A stretch of 64,000 nucleotides of DNA from positions 42,710 through 106,709 of the forward strand of contig ONCZ01000019.1 in assembly GCA_900316445.1 (NCBI GenBank), in the 5' to 3' direction. The notes below the pieces were generated by a model. The model worked only from the letters and a program-made list of their open reading frames with translations, searched no databases and was not told the origin of the DNA. Source of the stretch: an uncultured Prevotellaceae bacterium (GTDB taxonomy: Bacteria; Bacteroidota; Bacteroidia; Bacteroidales; Bacteroidaceae). This document shows positions 1 through 8,005 of the stretch, piece after piece. Each line of letters starts with the position of its first letter. The first letter of the stretch is position 1. A program made the position numbers and the translations under genes.

Positions 1-139
1 AGCGGAGAAGAAGAGGGAGGCGCTTGCCAACTTTACGAACATCTTCGAGAAGGGCACCTACGACAAGGCTATTTCCTTCATGGTGGTGAATGCCTTTGAG
101 GTGTACGACATGTTGAATGAATTCGTAAATACGCTATGA
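1..139 (+). CDS. 3' end of an upstream gene, possibly a MoxR-type AAA ATPase
   Basis: The frame starting at base 2 is open to a TGA at 137-139 and encodes about 45 C-terminal residues, rich in charged residues, ending FVNTL. Its stop overlaps the ATG of the next gene (ATGA), which indicates translational coupling. VWA/DUF2201 proteins are commonly encoded just after a MoxR-like AAA ATPase, so that is the likeliest identity, but no diagnostic motif is inside the window and the call rests on context. Confidence 0.55.
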   Translation, partial: AEKKREALANFTNIFEKGTYDKAISFMVVNAFEVYDMLNEFVNTL

Positions 140-1251
140 AAGAACGAATAGCCAGGATCACCGAACGCTGGTTTCTCAGCGAGGAGCCCCTGTTCTCTGC
201 TTTCTGCACCCACCGGGTGGCAGAAAACAGAGAGATGATGTGCTATGCCCGAGTGGGAAAAGGCGTCATTGAGGTCAACCCCGACCTGTGTAAAGACATC
301 AGCGACAAGGAGCTGGAAGAACGACTCCGCGTAGAGGTCATCCGCATTCTGCTGAAGCACCCCTACGAGCGCCAGCCGGATGGTTGTAGCAACACGGCAA
401 GAGCATTGGGAAGCAACTGTGTCATCGGCGACTCCTACCGTCTCCAGAAGGTTGAGATGGAGAAACCGGCAGATTTCGAGATGCCTTCCAACCAGCACTT
501 TGAGTACTATGCCCGTCGCATACAGATGCTTCTTCCTAAGGATCAACAGGGGCTGTCTGGCGAGCCGGACGAGAATGCCGACATCGCTGCCAACTGGCAG
601 CAAGACGAACTGATGGCAGCACAGGTGAACGAAGCCATCCGTCAGGTGAAGGCATGGGGATCACTACCGGGAAAATTGGTAGAGGAGATCATCGCCTCCA
701 CCAAGGCGCGCGTCGACTACCGTAAGATCCTGGCAGGATTCCGCGCGTCCATTCTCTCTGAGAAGCGTAAGCTCACACGCATGCGCCCCAACCGCCGCTT
801 TGGCTTCGACGCCATGGGCAGTCGCTACGATTTCACCACTCGGATGATCATCGGTGTGGACTGTAGCGGGAGCATCTCAAAGGACGACCTCATGAACTTC
901 TACACCACCATCAACCGCTTCTTCCAATACGGTATACAGCAGATTGATGTCGTGCAGTTCGACACTCAGCTGGGCGAAGTGCAGACACTGCTCAAGGCGT
1001 CAGAAAACATCAAGGTCACCGGACGCGGCGGCACCTGTTTCCAGCCCTTCATCGACTTCGTGGCCAGGCATCCCGAATACGACGGCGCGCTCATTTATAC
1101 CGACGGCTTTGCGGCCAAGCCAATCATCCCCGCCACCATGCGCACGCCCCTCTGCTGGATCCTTCGCTCAGAGAATGAATTCAAAGAGCATGAACGCTGG
1201 ATGCGCCAGTCCGGCCGCGTCTGCGTCATCGAAAATTCCCGCAATGCTTAA
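136..1251 (+). CDS. VWA-like / DUF2201-type putative metallopeptidase-like protein
   Basis: A 371-residue protein. The C-terminal third has a von Willebrand A-like fold: the MIDAS-type motif DCSGS lies at 242-246, followed by a GGT segment near residue 298 and a YTDGF strand. The N-terminal half resembles the DUF2201 metallopeptidase-like domain, but the expected HExxH is not evident (RVEVIRILLKH near 65-75), so proteolytic activity is doubtful. The start overlaps the previous stop by 4 nt, as expected for a MoxR ATPase-VWA pair, which in other systems acts as a chaperone-like metal-insertion or remodelling unit. The substrate is unknown. GC content is higher than in the following genes, consistent with core genome. 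Confidence 0.8.
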   Translation: MKERIARITERWFLSEEPLFSAFCTHRVAENREMMCYARVGKGVIEVNPDLCKDISDKELEERLRVEVIRILLKHPYERQPDGCSNTARALGSNCVIGDSYRLQKVEMEKPADFEMPSNQHFEYYARRIQMLLPKDQQGLSGEPDENADIAANWQQDELMAAQVNEAIRQVKAWGSLPGKLVEEIIASTKARVDYRKILAGFRASILSEKRKLTRMRPNRRFGFDAMGSRYDFTTRMIIGVDCSGSISKDDLMNFYTTINRFFQYGIQQIDVVQFDTQLGEVQTLLKASENIKVTGRGGTCFQPFIDFVARHPEYDGALIYTDGFAAKPIIPATMRTPLCWILRSENEFKEHERWMRQSGRVCVIENSRNA

Positions 1252-1288
1252 AGCAGATTCAGGAGGATAAACAATAAAAAACACATCG

Positions 1289-1321
1289 GTACACAAAATT
1301 GTGGTCCACAAATTTGTGTAC
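1289..1321. promoter_or_regulatory. 9-bp inverted repeat over the -33 box, candidate operator
   Basis: GTACACAAA (1289-1297) and TTTGTGTAC (1313-1321) are perfect inverted repeats separated by 15 nt. The right arm contains the -33 TTTG of the promoter for the ATPase gene at 1367, so a protein bound here would compete with RNA polymerase. It could also form a hairpin ending the upstream transcript, but no T-run follows. Confidence 0.55.
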
Positions 1322-1344
1322 TTCGTTTTTTTTGTTTATATTTG
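1313..1344 (+). promoter_or_regulatory. Bacteroidetes-type promoter
   Basis: TTTG at 1313-1316, 20 nt, then TATATTTG at 1337-1344. It lies downstream of an upstream in-frame ATG at 1301, so translation must start at the ATG at 1367. Confidence 0.75.
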
Positions 1345-1366
1345 CACCCAAAACAACCGAATTGAT

Positions 1367-2488
1367 ATGGAAAAGGCATTTGTATATGGTATGTCTGTCG
1401 AAGGAGAAAACTTCACGGACAGGGTGAAAGAGACCAAACGGCTGAAGATGGATTTGGAGAATGGCATCAACGTCATCCTTGTCTCTCCTCGTCGCATCGG
1501 GAAAAGCTCCATTGTGCGGAAGGTCATGAAAGAGATCACCGATCCGAAGATCAAAATAGTGTTTATGGACATCTACGATTGTCGTAGCGAATATGATTTC
1601 TATAACCGTTTTGCCACTGAGTTGTTGAAACAGACTGCCACCAAGACTGAACAGGTGATAGAGAATATCAAGAAATTCTTGGTCAGACTGACGCCTAAGA
1701 TAGCTTTCTCGCCAGAGCCGATGTCTGAGTTCTCGCTTTCGTTGGGTATTACGCCCCAGAATTATCAGCCAGAGGAAATCCTGCAGTTGCCAGAGATGAT
1801 AGGACAGGCCCAAGGGGTGCACATTGTGGTATGTGTCGACGAATTTCAGCAGATTGGTGAGATGCCTGACACGCTGACTATTCAGAAACGTCTGCGTGGA
1901 ATCTGGCAGCATCAGCGTAATGTGTCGTATTGCCTTTTCGGCAGTAAGAAACACCTGATGACCAAACTCTTCCAGAATCGCAGGATGCCTTTCTATCAGT
2001 TTGGCGAGATGATGTTTTTAGACAAGATACCCACAGCAGACTGGGTGCCCTTTATCTGTTCCAGATTCGAGCGTCAGGGAAAGAAAATCTCTGAGGAACT
2101 TGCAAAAAGGATATGTGAGACGGTAGAGGGTAATTCATCGTATGTCCAGCAACTGGCCTGGAATGTATTGGCAGAGACAGAACAAACGACTACTGAAGAA
2201 GATTTCTGTCGTGGTGTCGATGCCTTGCTGGCTCAGTGCTCCGCCCTCTTTGAAGAGCAACTGAAGGGATTGACAGGTTATCAGTTGAACTTTATTCGTG
2301 CGTTATGCGATGGTGTCACTTCAGACTTTGGCAGCAAAGCCATCCTTGAGACCTACAACCTCGGTAGCAAGTCGAACATCTCACGCATCAAATCAGCGCT
2401 GCAGGACAAAGAAATGATCGACTTCGATAACGACACCGTCTATCTGGAAGATCCTGTATTTAAGATTTGGTATAAACGGAACAAATAG
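1367..2488 (+). CDS. AAA ATPase, archaeal-ATPase-like family
   Basis: A 373-residue P-loop ATPase from the chosen start (MEKAFVYG). The Walker A-like segment SPRRIGKSS is at 40-48 and Walker B VVCVDEF at about 154-160. The C-terminal region around 290-370 looks like a winged helix (SKAILETYNLGSKSNISRIK). This architecture matches the large, poorly characterised bacterial/archaeal ATPase family with an SPRRxGKSS P-loop, usually found alone in accessory DNA. The promoter at 1313-1344 excludes the longer start at 1301. The cellular role is unknown; association with mobile DNA is common in the family and is inference here. Confidence 0.8.
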   Translation: MEKAFVYGMSVEGENFTDRVKETKRLKMDLENGINVILVSPRRIGKSSIVRKVMKEITDPKIKIVFMDIYDCRSEYDFYNRFATELLKQTATKTEQVIENIKKFLVRLTPKIAFSPEPMSEFSLSLGITPQNYQPEEILQLPEMIGQAQGVHIVVCVDEFQQIGEMPDTLTIQKRLRGIWQHQRNVSYCLFGSKKHLMTKLFQNRRMPFYQFGEMMFLDKIPTADWVPFICSRFERQGKKISEELAKRICETVEGNSSYVQQLAWNVLAETEQTTTEEDFCRGVDALLAQCSALFEEQLKGLTGYQLNFIRALCDGVTSDFGSKAILETYNLGSKSNISRIKSALQDKEMIDFDNDTVYLEDPVFKIWYKRNK

Positions 2489-2503
2489 AAGAAGGAGTAG
2501 ATA

Positions 2504-2569
2504 GCCTATGCCAACGTGAAAATCCGCAATGGCAGTTCAGGCAGTAGCCATATCGAAATCTATCCATAA
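2504..2569 (+). pseudogene. Short C-terminal remnant of an unidentified gene
   Basis: An open frame AYANVKIRNGSSGSSHIEIYP followed by TAA reads like a protein tail, but it has an in-frame stop just upstream (2498-2500) and no start. It lies between the ATPase stop and the convergent VirE-N-like gene. Probably debris from an older insertion; no family recognised. Confidence 0.3.
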
Positions 2570-2570
2570 G

Positions 2571-3461
2571 TCATTTCTCACAGAGCCAGTATTCCGAGCA
2601 GCCGTTCACCATACGGTGACGGAAGCTGAAGCGGAAGTTGTTCATCGCCTTGCCCAACACGGCCGGAGTGGCCCGCTTGTGGCATCGAAATATGCATAGC
2701 GGTCGGCGAAAGTGGAGAGAAAAATACTCGCCCAACACTTCGCGAACAATAAAGAGCCAGTTGAAATGATAGGTACGCGTGATGGTACGGCCAGGCATCA
2801 GCATGTCGCTTTCCAGCGAGATTGGTGTCGGCTCTGGCTGGTCGTGCTTCACGCAGCCTGCCTTAAAAGGACGCGCATCAGGATTGAAATACATCTCAGG
2901 GTCGGCACTCATATAAACCGTCCGTTCCAGCTTAGGCTCCAGATATTCGATGTCCAACCCGAACTGGTTCTGATACGCCCTCCTCGCCGTCTCATACAGG
3001 TTCTTATGAAACTGCCGCATCTCATCTTCCCTCGTCGGTAATATTTTCCCCTCCTGAGTAGGAGGGGTGCCGTCAGGCGGGGTGGTCTGATCCGCACTCA
3101 TATCTGCTTTTCTGAACATCTCCCCTCGGCACACAATCTTGACACTCTTTCCCGATGCCCCCAAAAACGCCATCACCGTCTCGTCCATCCTTGCCGCCTG
3201 ATTCCTGATCTCCTTGTAATTCATGCCCTCAACGGCAAAGAGCAGTCGCGGCAGGTTCACCGTATGCTTCTGGTCGTCGAGCGTAATCTGCCCGTCAGGC
3301 ATTCTCTGGGGCTTATAGAACTGATAGTTCAGACGCAGCTTGAACACCATGTCCTTTTCTGGATTCTCACGGATCATCTCTGCTACCTCCGACAGTTCGA
3401 TACGCTTGATGACCTCCTTCTTTCGCGACAATTTCAAAAAACTTATCTTCATAATGTTCAA
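2571..3461 (-). CDS. VirE-N / BT4734-like domain protein
   Basis: A 296-residue protein resembling the BT4734-like (VirE N-terminal) family of Bacteroidetes. It has an N-terminal ISFLKLSRKKEVIKRIEL segment, a central VNLPRLLFAVEGMNY stretch and a GASGKSVKIVCRG strand near residues 100-112, matching the LPxxxxxG and SPSGKGLKI-like positions of the family. These domains usually precede a VirE helicase P-loop, which is absent, so this is a stand-alone N-domain form. The function is uncertain; primase-related roles have been suggested for relatives. A good promoter lies upstream on the same strand. The C-terminus after about residue 240 is less family-like, and an old frame change there cannot be excluded. 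Confidence 0.65.
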   Translation of the reverse strand: MNIMKISFLKLSRKKEVIKRIELSEVAEMIRENPEKDMVFKLRLNYQFYKPQRMPDGQITLDDQKHTVNLPRLLFAVEGMNYKEIRNQAARMDETVMAFLGASGKSVKIVCRGEMFRKADMSADQTTPPDGTPPTQEGKILPTREDEMRQFHKNLYETARRAYQNQFGLDIEYLEPKLERTVYMSADPEMYFNPDARPFKAGCVKHDQPEPTPISLESDMLMPGRTITRTYHFNWLFIVREVLGEYFSLHFRRPLCIFRCHKRATPAVLGKAMNNFRFSFRHRMVNGCSEYWLCEK

Positions 3462-3522
3462 TTTTTAATGTTCAATTCTCAATATTCACTTCTCCTTCTA
3501 CTAAATGATTGGAATTTGCCTG

Positions 3523-3554
3523 CAAAGTTACTGATTTTAAATGGATTCTGCAAA
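3523..3554 (-). promoter_or_regulatory. Promoter for the VirE-N-like gene
   Basis: On the minus strand: TTTG (3554-3551), exactly 20 nt, then TAACTTTG (3530-3523). The start codon is about 60 nt downstream. Confidence 0.7.
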
Positions 3555-3580
3555 TATTTCCACAATTATTTTCTTCTATT

Positions 3581-3806
3581 TTGCTTCTACTTAACCTCTA
3601 CTAATCTTCTACCTTGCCTCTACAAGGAGAAAACATTAGGCTCATAGAACCTGGGAACGTCATATTCCCACCATGGGAACAGTTCTTCTACCTAATGAAA
3701 ATCTTGAATCTTGAATCACCTTAAGAGCAGCACTATGCCTTCTTTCTATTTGCAGAGGACTGGTAGAGGCAAAGTAGAGGATTAATAGAAGCAAAGTAGA
3801 TGGTAA
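3581..3806. repeat. Imperfect inverted repeat of CTCTACT/TTCTAC units in a gene-free stretch
   Basis: The 3462-3882 gap contains no convincing gene. Its left side (3581-3623) has irregular iterations of CTTCTACTT and CCTCTACT. Its right side (3763-3806) has the complementary AGTAGAGG and ATAGAAGC units, with one more copy (TAGTAGAGGCAAA) near 3861. The two arms could pair over about 40 bp. This resembles iterons or a binding array rather than a terminator. Confidence 0.5.
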
Positions 3807-3882
3807 GTAGATGTAAGATTATAACTAAATCGCTTATAAACAGCAATTTACATACATTTTAGTAGAGGCAAATTAGAATCTT

Positions 3883-4219
3883 TTATTTTTCAAAGTCCCA
3901 TTCTGTCACATAATGATCAAACTCAATACCCTCAATGCTTCCAAACATGGCGACGATTTTCAAAATCTCTTCCTGTTTTTCAGGCGAAAGCAGATTCTGA
4001 CCATGATGCACTCGATAGTACGGCCCATTCCCGCCACCGAATAATGCATGCACACACTGGCGAGCCTCAGCCCTTTGCCAATGAGGCACGTTATCATATA
4101 GCTTCGTGAAGCCCCATGCTATCCGCACACTCACTATTGAAGCACAATGGATACCCCATTGGAATATCTTCCGCCTTCAGTTCTCTTTCTTCCATATCCG
4201 TCATATTTGTATTGTTCAT
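3883..4219 (-). pseudogene. Frameshifted DUF6078-like gene
   Basis: The 3' part (GTG-started, 4134-3883) encodes WGFTKLYDNVPHW, then ARQCVHALFGGGNGPYYRVHHG, and ends in FDHYVTEWDFEK, as in the small Bacteroidetes DUF6078 family. The expected N-terminus (MNNTNMTDMEERELK, then IPMGYPLCFNSECA) is found directly upstream from an ATG at 4219 but in a different frame, running into TGA near residue 41. A single 1-nt indel near 4120-4140 would join the two parts. A TATCTTTG box upstream supports the ATG at 4219 as the original start. The family name is from memory; function is unknown. Confidence 0.6.
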
Positions 4220-4243
4220 TGAAACATCGTCAGTTTGACTGTG

Positions 4244-4251
4244 CAAAGATA
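4244..4251 (-). promoter_or_regulatory. -7 box upstream of the DUF6078-like pseudogene
   Basis: TATCTTTG on the minus strand, 25 nt before the ATG at 4219. No well-spaced TTTG is evident upstream. Confidence 0.5.
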
Positions 4252-4321
4252 CTTAATTAATTTCAGAATAACAACAAAATATGGTTCATTTGTCTCTTTG
4301 AGAAAGAAATCTTCTTTATTA

Positions 4322-4353
4322 TTTGTTTGTTTCAAGAATAATCTCTATCTTTG
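4322..4353 (+). promoter_or_regulatory. Promoter of the DUF4143-type ATPase gene
   Basis: TTTG 4322-4325, 20 nt, TATCTTTG 4346-4353. The resulting mRNA leader would be about 110 nt and would contain the three 33-bp-period repeats. Confidence 0.75.
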
Positions 4354-4361
4354 CAGCCGGA

Positions 4362-4448
4362 AAGTGTTCATCACGATTAACATATTCAACCAAAAAGTGT
4401 TTATCATGATTAACACTTTCAGGCCGAAAGTGTTCATCACGATTAACA
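4362..4448. promoter_or_regulatory. Three operator-like repeats with exact 33-bp period
   Basis: The 21-bp unit begins at 4362, 4395 and 4428 (core AAGTGTTYATCAYGATTAAC). The period is exactly 33 bp, about three helical turns. Each unit is a dyad; the middle copy (4395-4418) is a near-perfect 24-bp palindrome with a single asymmetric base pair. They lie just downstream of the promoter and upstream of the ATPase ATG, suggesting cooperative binding of a repressor, perhaps the ATPase itself. Three short copies with 12-nt gaps do not fit a CRISPR array. Confidence 0.65.
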
Positions 4449-4472
4449 AGGGAACTAAAAAATGAAATAAAG

Positions 4473-5681
4473 ATGGAGAGTCTATTCAAACGTCATGATG
4501 CTTATCTTTCAAGAGTACCGATGAAGTACATCCGCGATTTCATGAAACATGTAAACTGGGATTCGCGGCTTCTAGTCATCCGGGGGCCCAAAGGCGTAGG
4601 GAAATCTACATTGATGCAACAATACATCAAACAGCATTTTTCTGCAGGCGACCGCCATGTACTCTATTGTTCTGCTGATACAAACTATTTTTCCACTCAC
4701 ACATTGCTCGATCTGGCAGAGAACTTCGTCATGATGGGAGGGAAATGGCTTTTCATTGACGAGGTACACAAATACCCGGGATGGAGTCGGGAGATCAAGG
4801 AGATCTATGACCTCTATCATGAGTTGCACATTGTGTTGAGCGGTTCTTCACTCATTCAGATTAACGACGGGCAGGCCGATCTCTCACGGCGTCTCATGCC
4901 ATACGACATGCCAGGACTGTCGCTACGCGAATTCATCCATCTGGACACGGGACTCGACATCAAGCCCATTTCGTTGGATCAATTGCTGGATAAACCATCA
5001 GAGGTATGCATGGATATCTTGTCCATGAAATGTCACCCCCTTGAGCATTTGGAGCGCTACCGTCAATTTGGCTATTATCCTTTTTATTTTGAAGAAAAGA
5101 AGGAATATTACGACAAATTAGAAAACACGGTCAACTACATCATCGATGTTGAACTGACCAAATATCGCAGTCTTGATGTAGGTTATACCCGTCAAGTCAA
5201 GGCACTGCTTCATGTGATATCCCAAATGACGCCATACGAGGTGGACATCTCAAAACTTTCAAAAGCATCAGGTATCAGCAGACAATCTACGCTCAAATAC
5301 CTTACGAATCTGGAGGAGGCCAATCTTATTCGGAGAGTCTTCACCAACTTAATGACTGTCACAGACTTGCAGAAACCAGACAAGATTTACCTCGACAATC
5401 CCAACCTGCTCTATACCCTCAGTATGGAGAAACCTGAGATAGGTACTGTACGAGAAACGTTCTTTGCAAACCAATTGGCATCAGCAGGACACAAAGTGGA
5501 ATATGCGGGCTATAAGAAGGGTGACTTCCGTATTGATGGTGACATCGTAATCGAGGTGGGCGGACAAGACAAAGGCTTTAGTCAAATTTCTGATCAGCAG
5601 AAAGCCTTTGTTGCAGCCGATGACATCGAGTCTGCCTATTTAAGCAAAATTCCCCTTTGGGCCTTTGGATTCTTATATTGA
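4473..5681 (+). CDS. AAA_14 / DUF4143-type ATPase
   Basis: A 402-residue ATPase: Walker A GPKGVGKST at 38-46, Walker B KWLFIDEVHKY at 91-101, and a sensor-like LSGSSLIQI near 122-130. A DUF4143-type C-terminal half follows, with an HTH-like stretch (ASGISRQSTLKYLTNLEEANLIRRV) near 265-290 and a final restriction-like segment (FRIDGDIVIEVGG) near 350. These proteins are very common in Bacteroidetes accessory DNA, and their biochemical role is not settled. The start follows an A-rich leader. The strong palindromic leader suggests tight autoregulation. Confidence 0.85.
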   Translation: MESLFKRHDAYLSRVPMKYIRDFMKHVNWDSRLLVIRGPKGVGKSTLMQQYIKQHFSAGDRHVLYCSADTNYFSTHTLLDLAENFVMMGGKWLFIDEVHKYPGWSREIKEIYDLYHELHIVLSGSSLIQINDGQADLSRRLMPYDMPGLSLREFIHLDTGLDIKPISLDQLLDKPSEVCMDILSMKCHPLEHLERYRQFGYYPFYFEEKKEYYDKLENTVNYIIDVELTKYRSLDVGYTRQVKALLHVISQMTPYEVDISKLSKASGISRQSTLKYLTNLEEANLIRRVFTNLMTVTDLQKPDKIYLDNPNLLYTLSMEKPEIGTVRETFFANQLASAGHKVEYAGYKKGDFRIDGDIVIEVGGQDKGFSQISDQQKAFVAADDIESAYLSKIPLWAFGFLY

Positions 5682-6207
5682 GCAACAAGATGAACTCCTA
5701 CTCATCGCCTCGATCGATGAGGAAGCACAGGAAGAAGACCATTGGCTATAACGGTAAGTTCTACACCTTCCCCTACTTCCTGGCCTTCCTTCTGAAACGT
5801 TTTCTTAAAGATCGCAGTAAATAAATGATGAACAAGAAAATGTTTGGCGATGAATATACTTGTTTTATTCCAAAGGTATTTGAGTCAAAGGATTAAAATC
5901 CGATCTTTGATGTGACGACAGGCCACTACTGCAAGACCGAAGCGTATAATAAGAAGTACGGCAAGGCCATCATCTAAACAAGCAAGGATGACTCGCAGTC
6001 ATTATGCTACGGGGCCTTTTTTGTTTTTTTGCAGAAAACGGGTAAGCAAGAAAAATAATCAGATAAGAATGTATAGGCTGAGAAATAAATCTGTATGTAG
6101 AAGAGTAAAAATCATGTTTTTGAGTCTAAAAGTGAGTAAATTGCTACAAAATGTAACTCGTTTCTTAGATTTTTGGTTATTTCTTATTATTATTGGATTA
6201 TTTTATC
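5682..6207. other. Gene-poor stretch with protein-coding debris
   Basis: No intact gene is seen. Around 5691-5825 a + strand frame reads MNSYSSPRSMRKHRKKTIGY and ends FLLKRFLKDRSK before a stop. From 5827 a second frame reads MMNKKMFGDEYTCF, is stopped at 5894-5897, and continues as FDVTTGHYCKTEAYNKK to a stop near 5977. These look like pieces of decayed small genes. The rest up to the mcrB-like promoter is AT-rich without recognisable structure. Confidence 0.35.
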
Positions 6208-6215
6208 TATCTTTG
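6208..6215 (+). promoter_or_regulatory. -7 box of the McrBC-like operon
   Basis: TATCTTTG, 30 nt before the ATG at 6245. A properly spaced TTTG is not obvious, so the upstream element is weak or another factor is needed. Confidence 0.5.
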
Positions 6216-6244
6216 CCATCATTATTGCTATAAACTTATAGAAC

Positions 6245-8002
6245 ATGAGTAACAAGACGATAGTTGAGATCAACGCTCTTTTAATCGAGCTAAGAAAACA
6301 TGGGGATAATTTTCAATCTAACATTGGGAAGGGGGTATCATCTCTCAATTCCGATTGTAAAAGGATCTTGAGGACTGACATTCCATTAAAACTTGTAGAA
6401 TTCTTTCCAGAAGACACTTATAAGATTAAAGGTTCTGTTGGGCAAGGTCGTGTAACAAAGACTCCTTGGATAACCATCATAGATAAGAATGTTGCGAGAT
6501 CTGCAAAACATGGTGTATATCTTGTTATGCTTTTCTCAAAGGATTTAAAAAAAGTGTACTTCTCATTAGCTCAAGGAGTAACTGATCTGAAAAATGATAT
6601 TATCGCTGCAAGAAGAGAGGCTTTTAGGAAAGAACTAAACCTTGAAAGTGCTATTCTCAAACATTTCAACGACCAAGATATCGAGAATCAAAATTACAAG
6701 GAATCAGCCATATATTCAAACGAATGGAATTGTAATGATCCGGATTATTGTGAAAGGCTTATAACAGAATTGAAGAATGCATATAAGAAATATGTTAGCA
6801 AAGAGATAAACGATCCAGAAGATGGTAACAAAACTGTTATTATTCCAAAAACAATCAATACTCCAAATTCTTCATCTACCACAAAAAACAAACCTTTCTC
6901 AATTAGCGAGATGATAAACCTTATCAATAGTACAGGCCTCATCTACTCGTCATCGCTGATAAAAAGGTTCGCTTTTTCGCTTCTGTCAAAGCCCTTTGTC
7001 ATACTGAGTGGATTAGCCGGCTCAGGCAAAACGCAACTCGCATTAGCGTTTGCAGGTGCATTAGTAGAAGATCGAGAGAAACAAATGAAGGTTGTAAGTG
7101 TTGGTGCAGACTGGACCAATAGAGAGCCATTGCTTGGCTATCCAAACGCTTTGGACAAAACGGAATATGTAAGACCAGAGAACGGAGTACTCGACTTACT
7201 TATTGAAGCAAACAAAACTGAGAACTCGTCAAAGCCATTCTTCTTGATATTGGATGAGATGAATATGAGTTATGTAGAGCGTTATTTCGCAGATTTCCTA
7301 TCTGTAATGGAAAGTCATGAAGACATGCCCTTATGGAATGGGTATGATCCACAGAAAGACGATACTCCAAAATCAGTTTCTCTTCCAGAGAATCTATTCA
7401 TTATCGGTACAATCAATGTAGACGAAACGACTTACATGTTTTCACCCAAGGTTCTTGACCGTGCGAATGTGATAGAATTCAAAATCTCTGAAGAAGAAAT
7501 GACATCTTTCCTCTCTAAGATTCAGAAAATTGATAGAAATGCTGCTAATTCAAAAGCTGCAGATATGGGAGAAGACTTTGTAAAACTAGCCAAAGTCAAA
7601 GACTTCATATTGGATAAGGATGCGGCTAATACTTTGAACAAGTTCTTTAAGGAGTTGAAGAATGTGAATGCTGAGTTTGGATATCGTTCTGCAACTGAGA
7701 TTTTCAGGTTTATTTGTCAGGCTCAGAAGAACGATGATACGGACGAAAAGCTTAGCAACGATGATATACTCGACTCTGCTATTGTGCAAAAACTGTTGCC
7801 AAAACTGCATGGTTCACGGAAGAAGCTAGATCCTGTACTCAAGAAACTATGGTCGCTTTGTTTTACAGATAAAGACAATGCAACAAATACTATTACGAGC
7901 GACTGCGTAGATAAAGCTATTTACAAAGAAAGTGCAGATAAGATACAGAGAATGTATGAGGCTGCTAATGCCAATGGTTTCACAAGCTTTGCAGAAGCAT
8001 AA
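6245..8002 (+). CDS. McrB-like AAA+ protein with DUF3578 N-domain
   Basis: A 585-residue protein. Residues about 45-125 match the DUF3578 (MrcB_N) domain (GSVGQGRVTKTPWITIID, then HGVYLVMLFS and VYFSLAQG), thought to bind modified or foreign DNA. A linker of about 90 residues leads to an AAA_5/McrB ATPase: Walker A GLAGSGKT 256-263, Walker B LILDEMN 334-340, sensor segment GTINVDETT 388-396 and a probable Arg finger at R406 (LDRANVIEF). In McrBC the AAA+ protein hydrolyses GTP and powers DNA translocation; nucleotide preference here is unknown. The next gene starts 3 nt after the stop and encodes the matching nuclease subunit, so the two form a modification-dependent restriction-like pair. 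Confidence 0.88.
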   Translation: MSNKTIVEINALLIELRKHGDNFQSNIGKGVSSLNSDCKRILRTDIPLKLVEFFPEDTYKIKGSVGQGRVTKTPWITIIDKNVARSAKHGVYLVMLFSKDLKKVYFSLAQGVTDLKNDIIAARREAFRKELNLESAILKHFNDQDIENQNYKESAIYSNEWNCNDPDYCERLITELKNAYKKYVSKEINDPEDGNKTVIIPKTINTPNSSSTTKNKPFSISEMINLINSTGLIYSSSLIKRFAFSLLSKPFVILSGLAGSGKTQLALAFAGALVEDREKQMKVVSVGADWTNREPLLGYPNALDKTEYVRPENGVLDLLIEANKTENSSKPFFLILDEMNMSYVERYFADFLSVMESHEDMPLWNGYDPQKDDTPKSVSLPENLFIIGTINVDETTYMFSPKVLDRANVIEFKISEEEMTSFLSKIQKIDRNAANSKAADMGEDFVKLAKVKDFILDKDAANTLNKFFKELKNVNAEFGYRSATEIFRFICQAQKNDDTDEKLSNDDILDSAIVQKLLPKLHGSRKKLDPVLKKLWSLCFTDKDNATNTITSDCVDKAIYKESADKIQRMYEAANANGFTSFAEA

Positions 8003-8005
8003 GTA

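Noticed and set aside
1301-1366. Earlier ATG for the first ATPase gene
   Set aside because: Its ATG lies upstream of the promoter elements; the encoded extension is low-complexity.
4362-4448. CRISPR-like array of three repeats
   Set aside because: Only three copies, 12-nt gaps, dyad symmetry, located between a promoter and its gene, and no cas genes: an operator array fits better.
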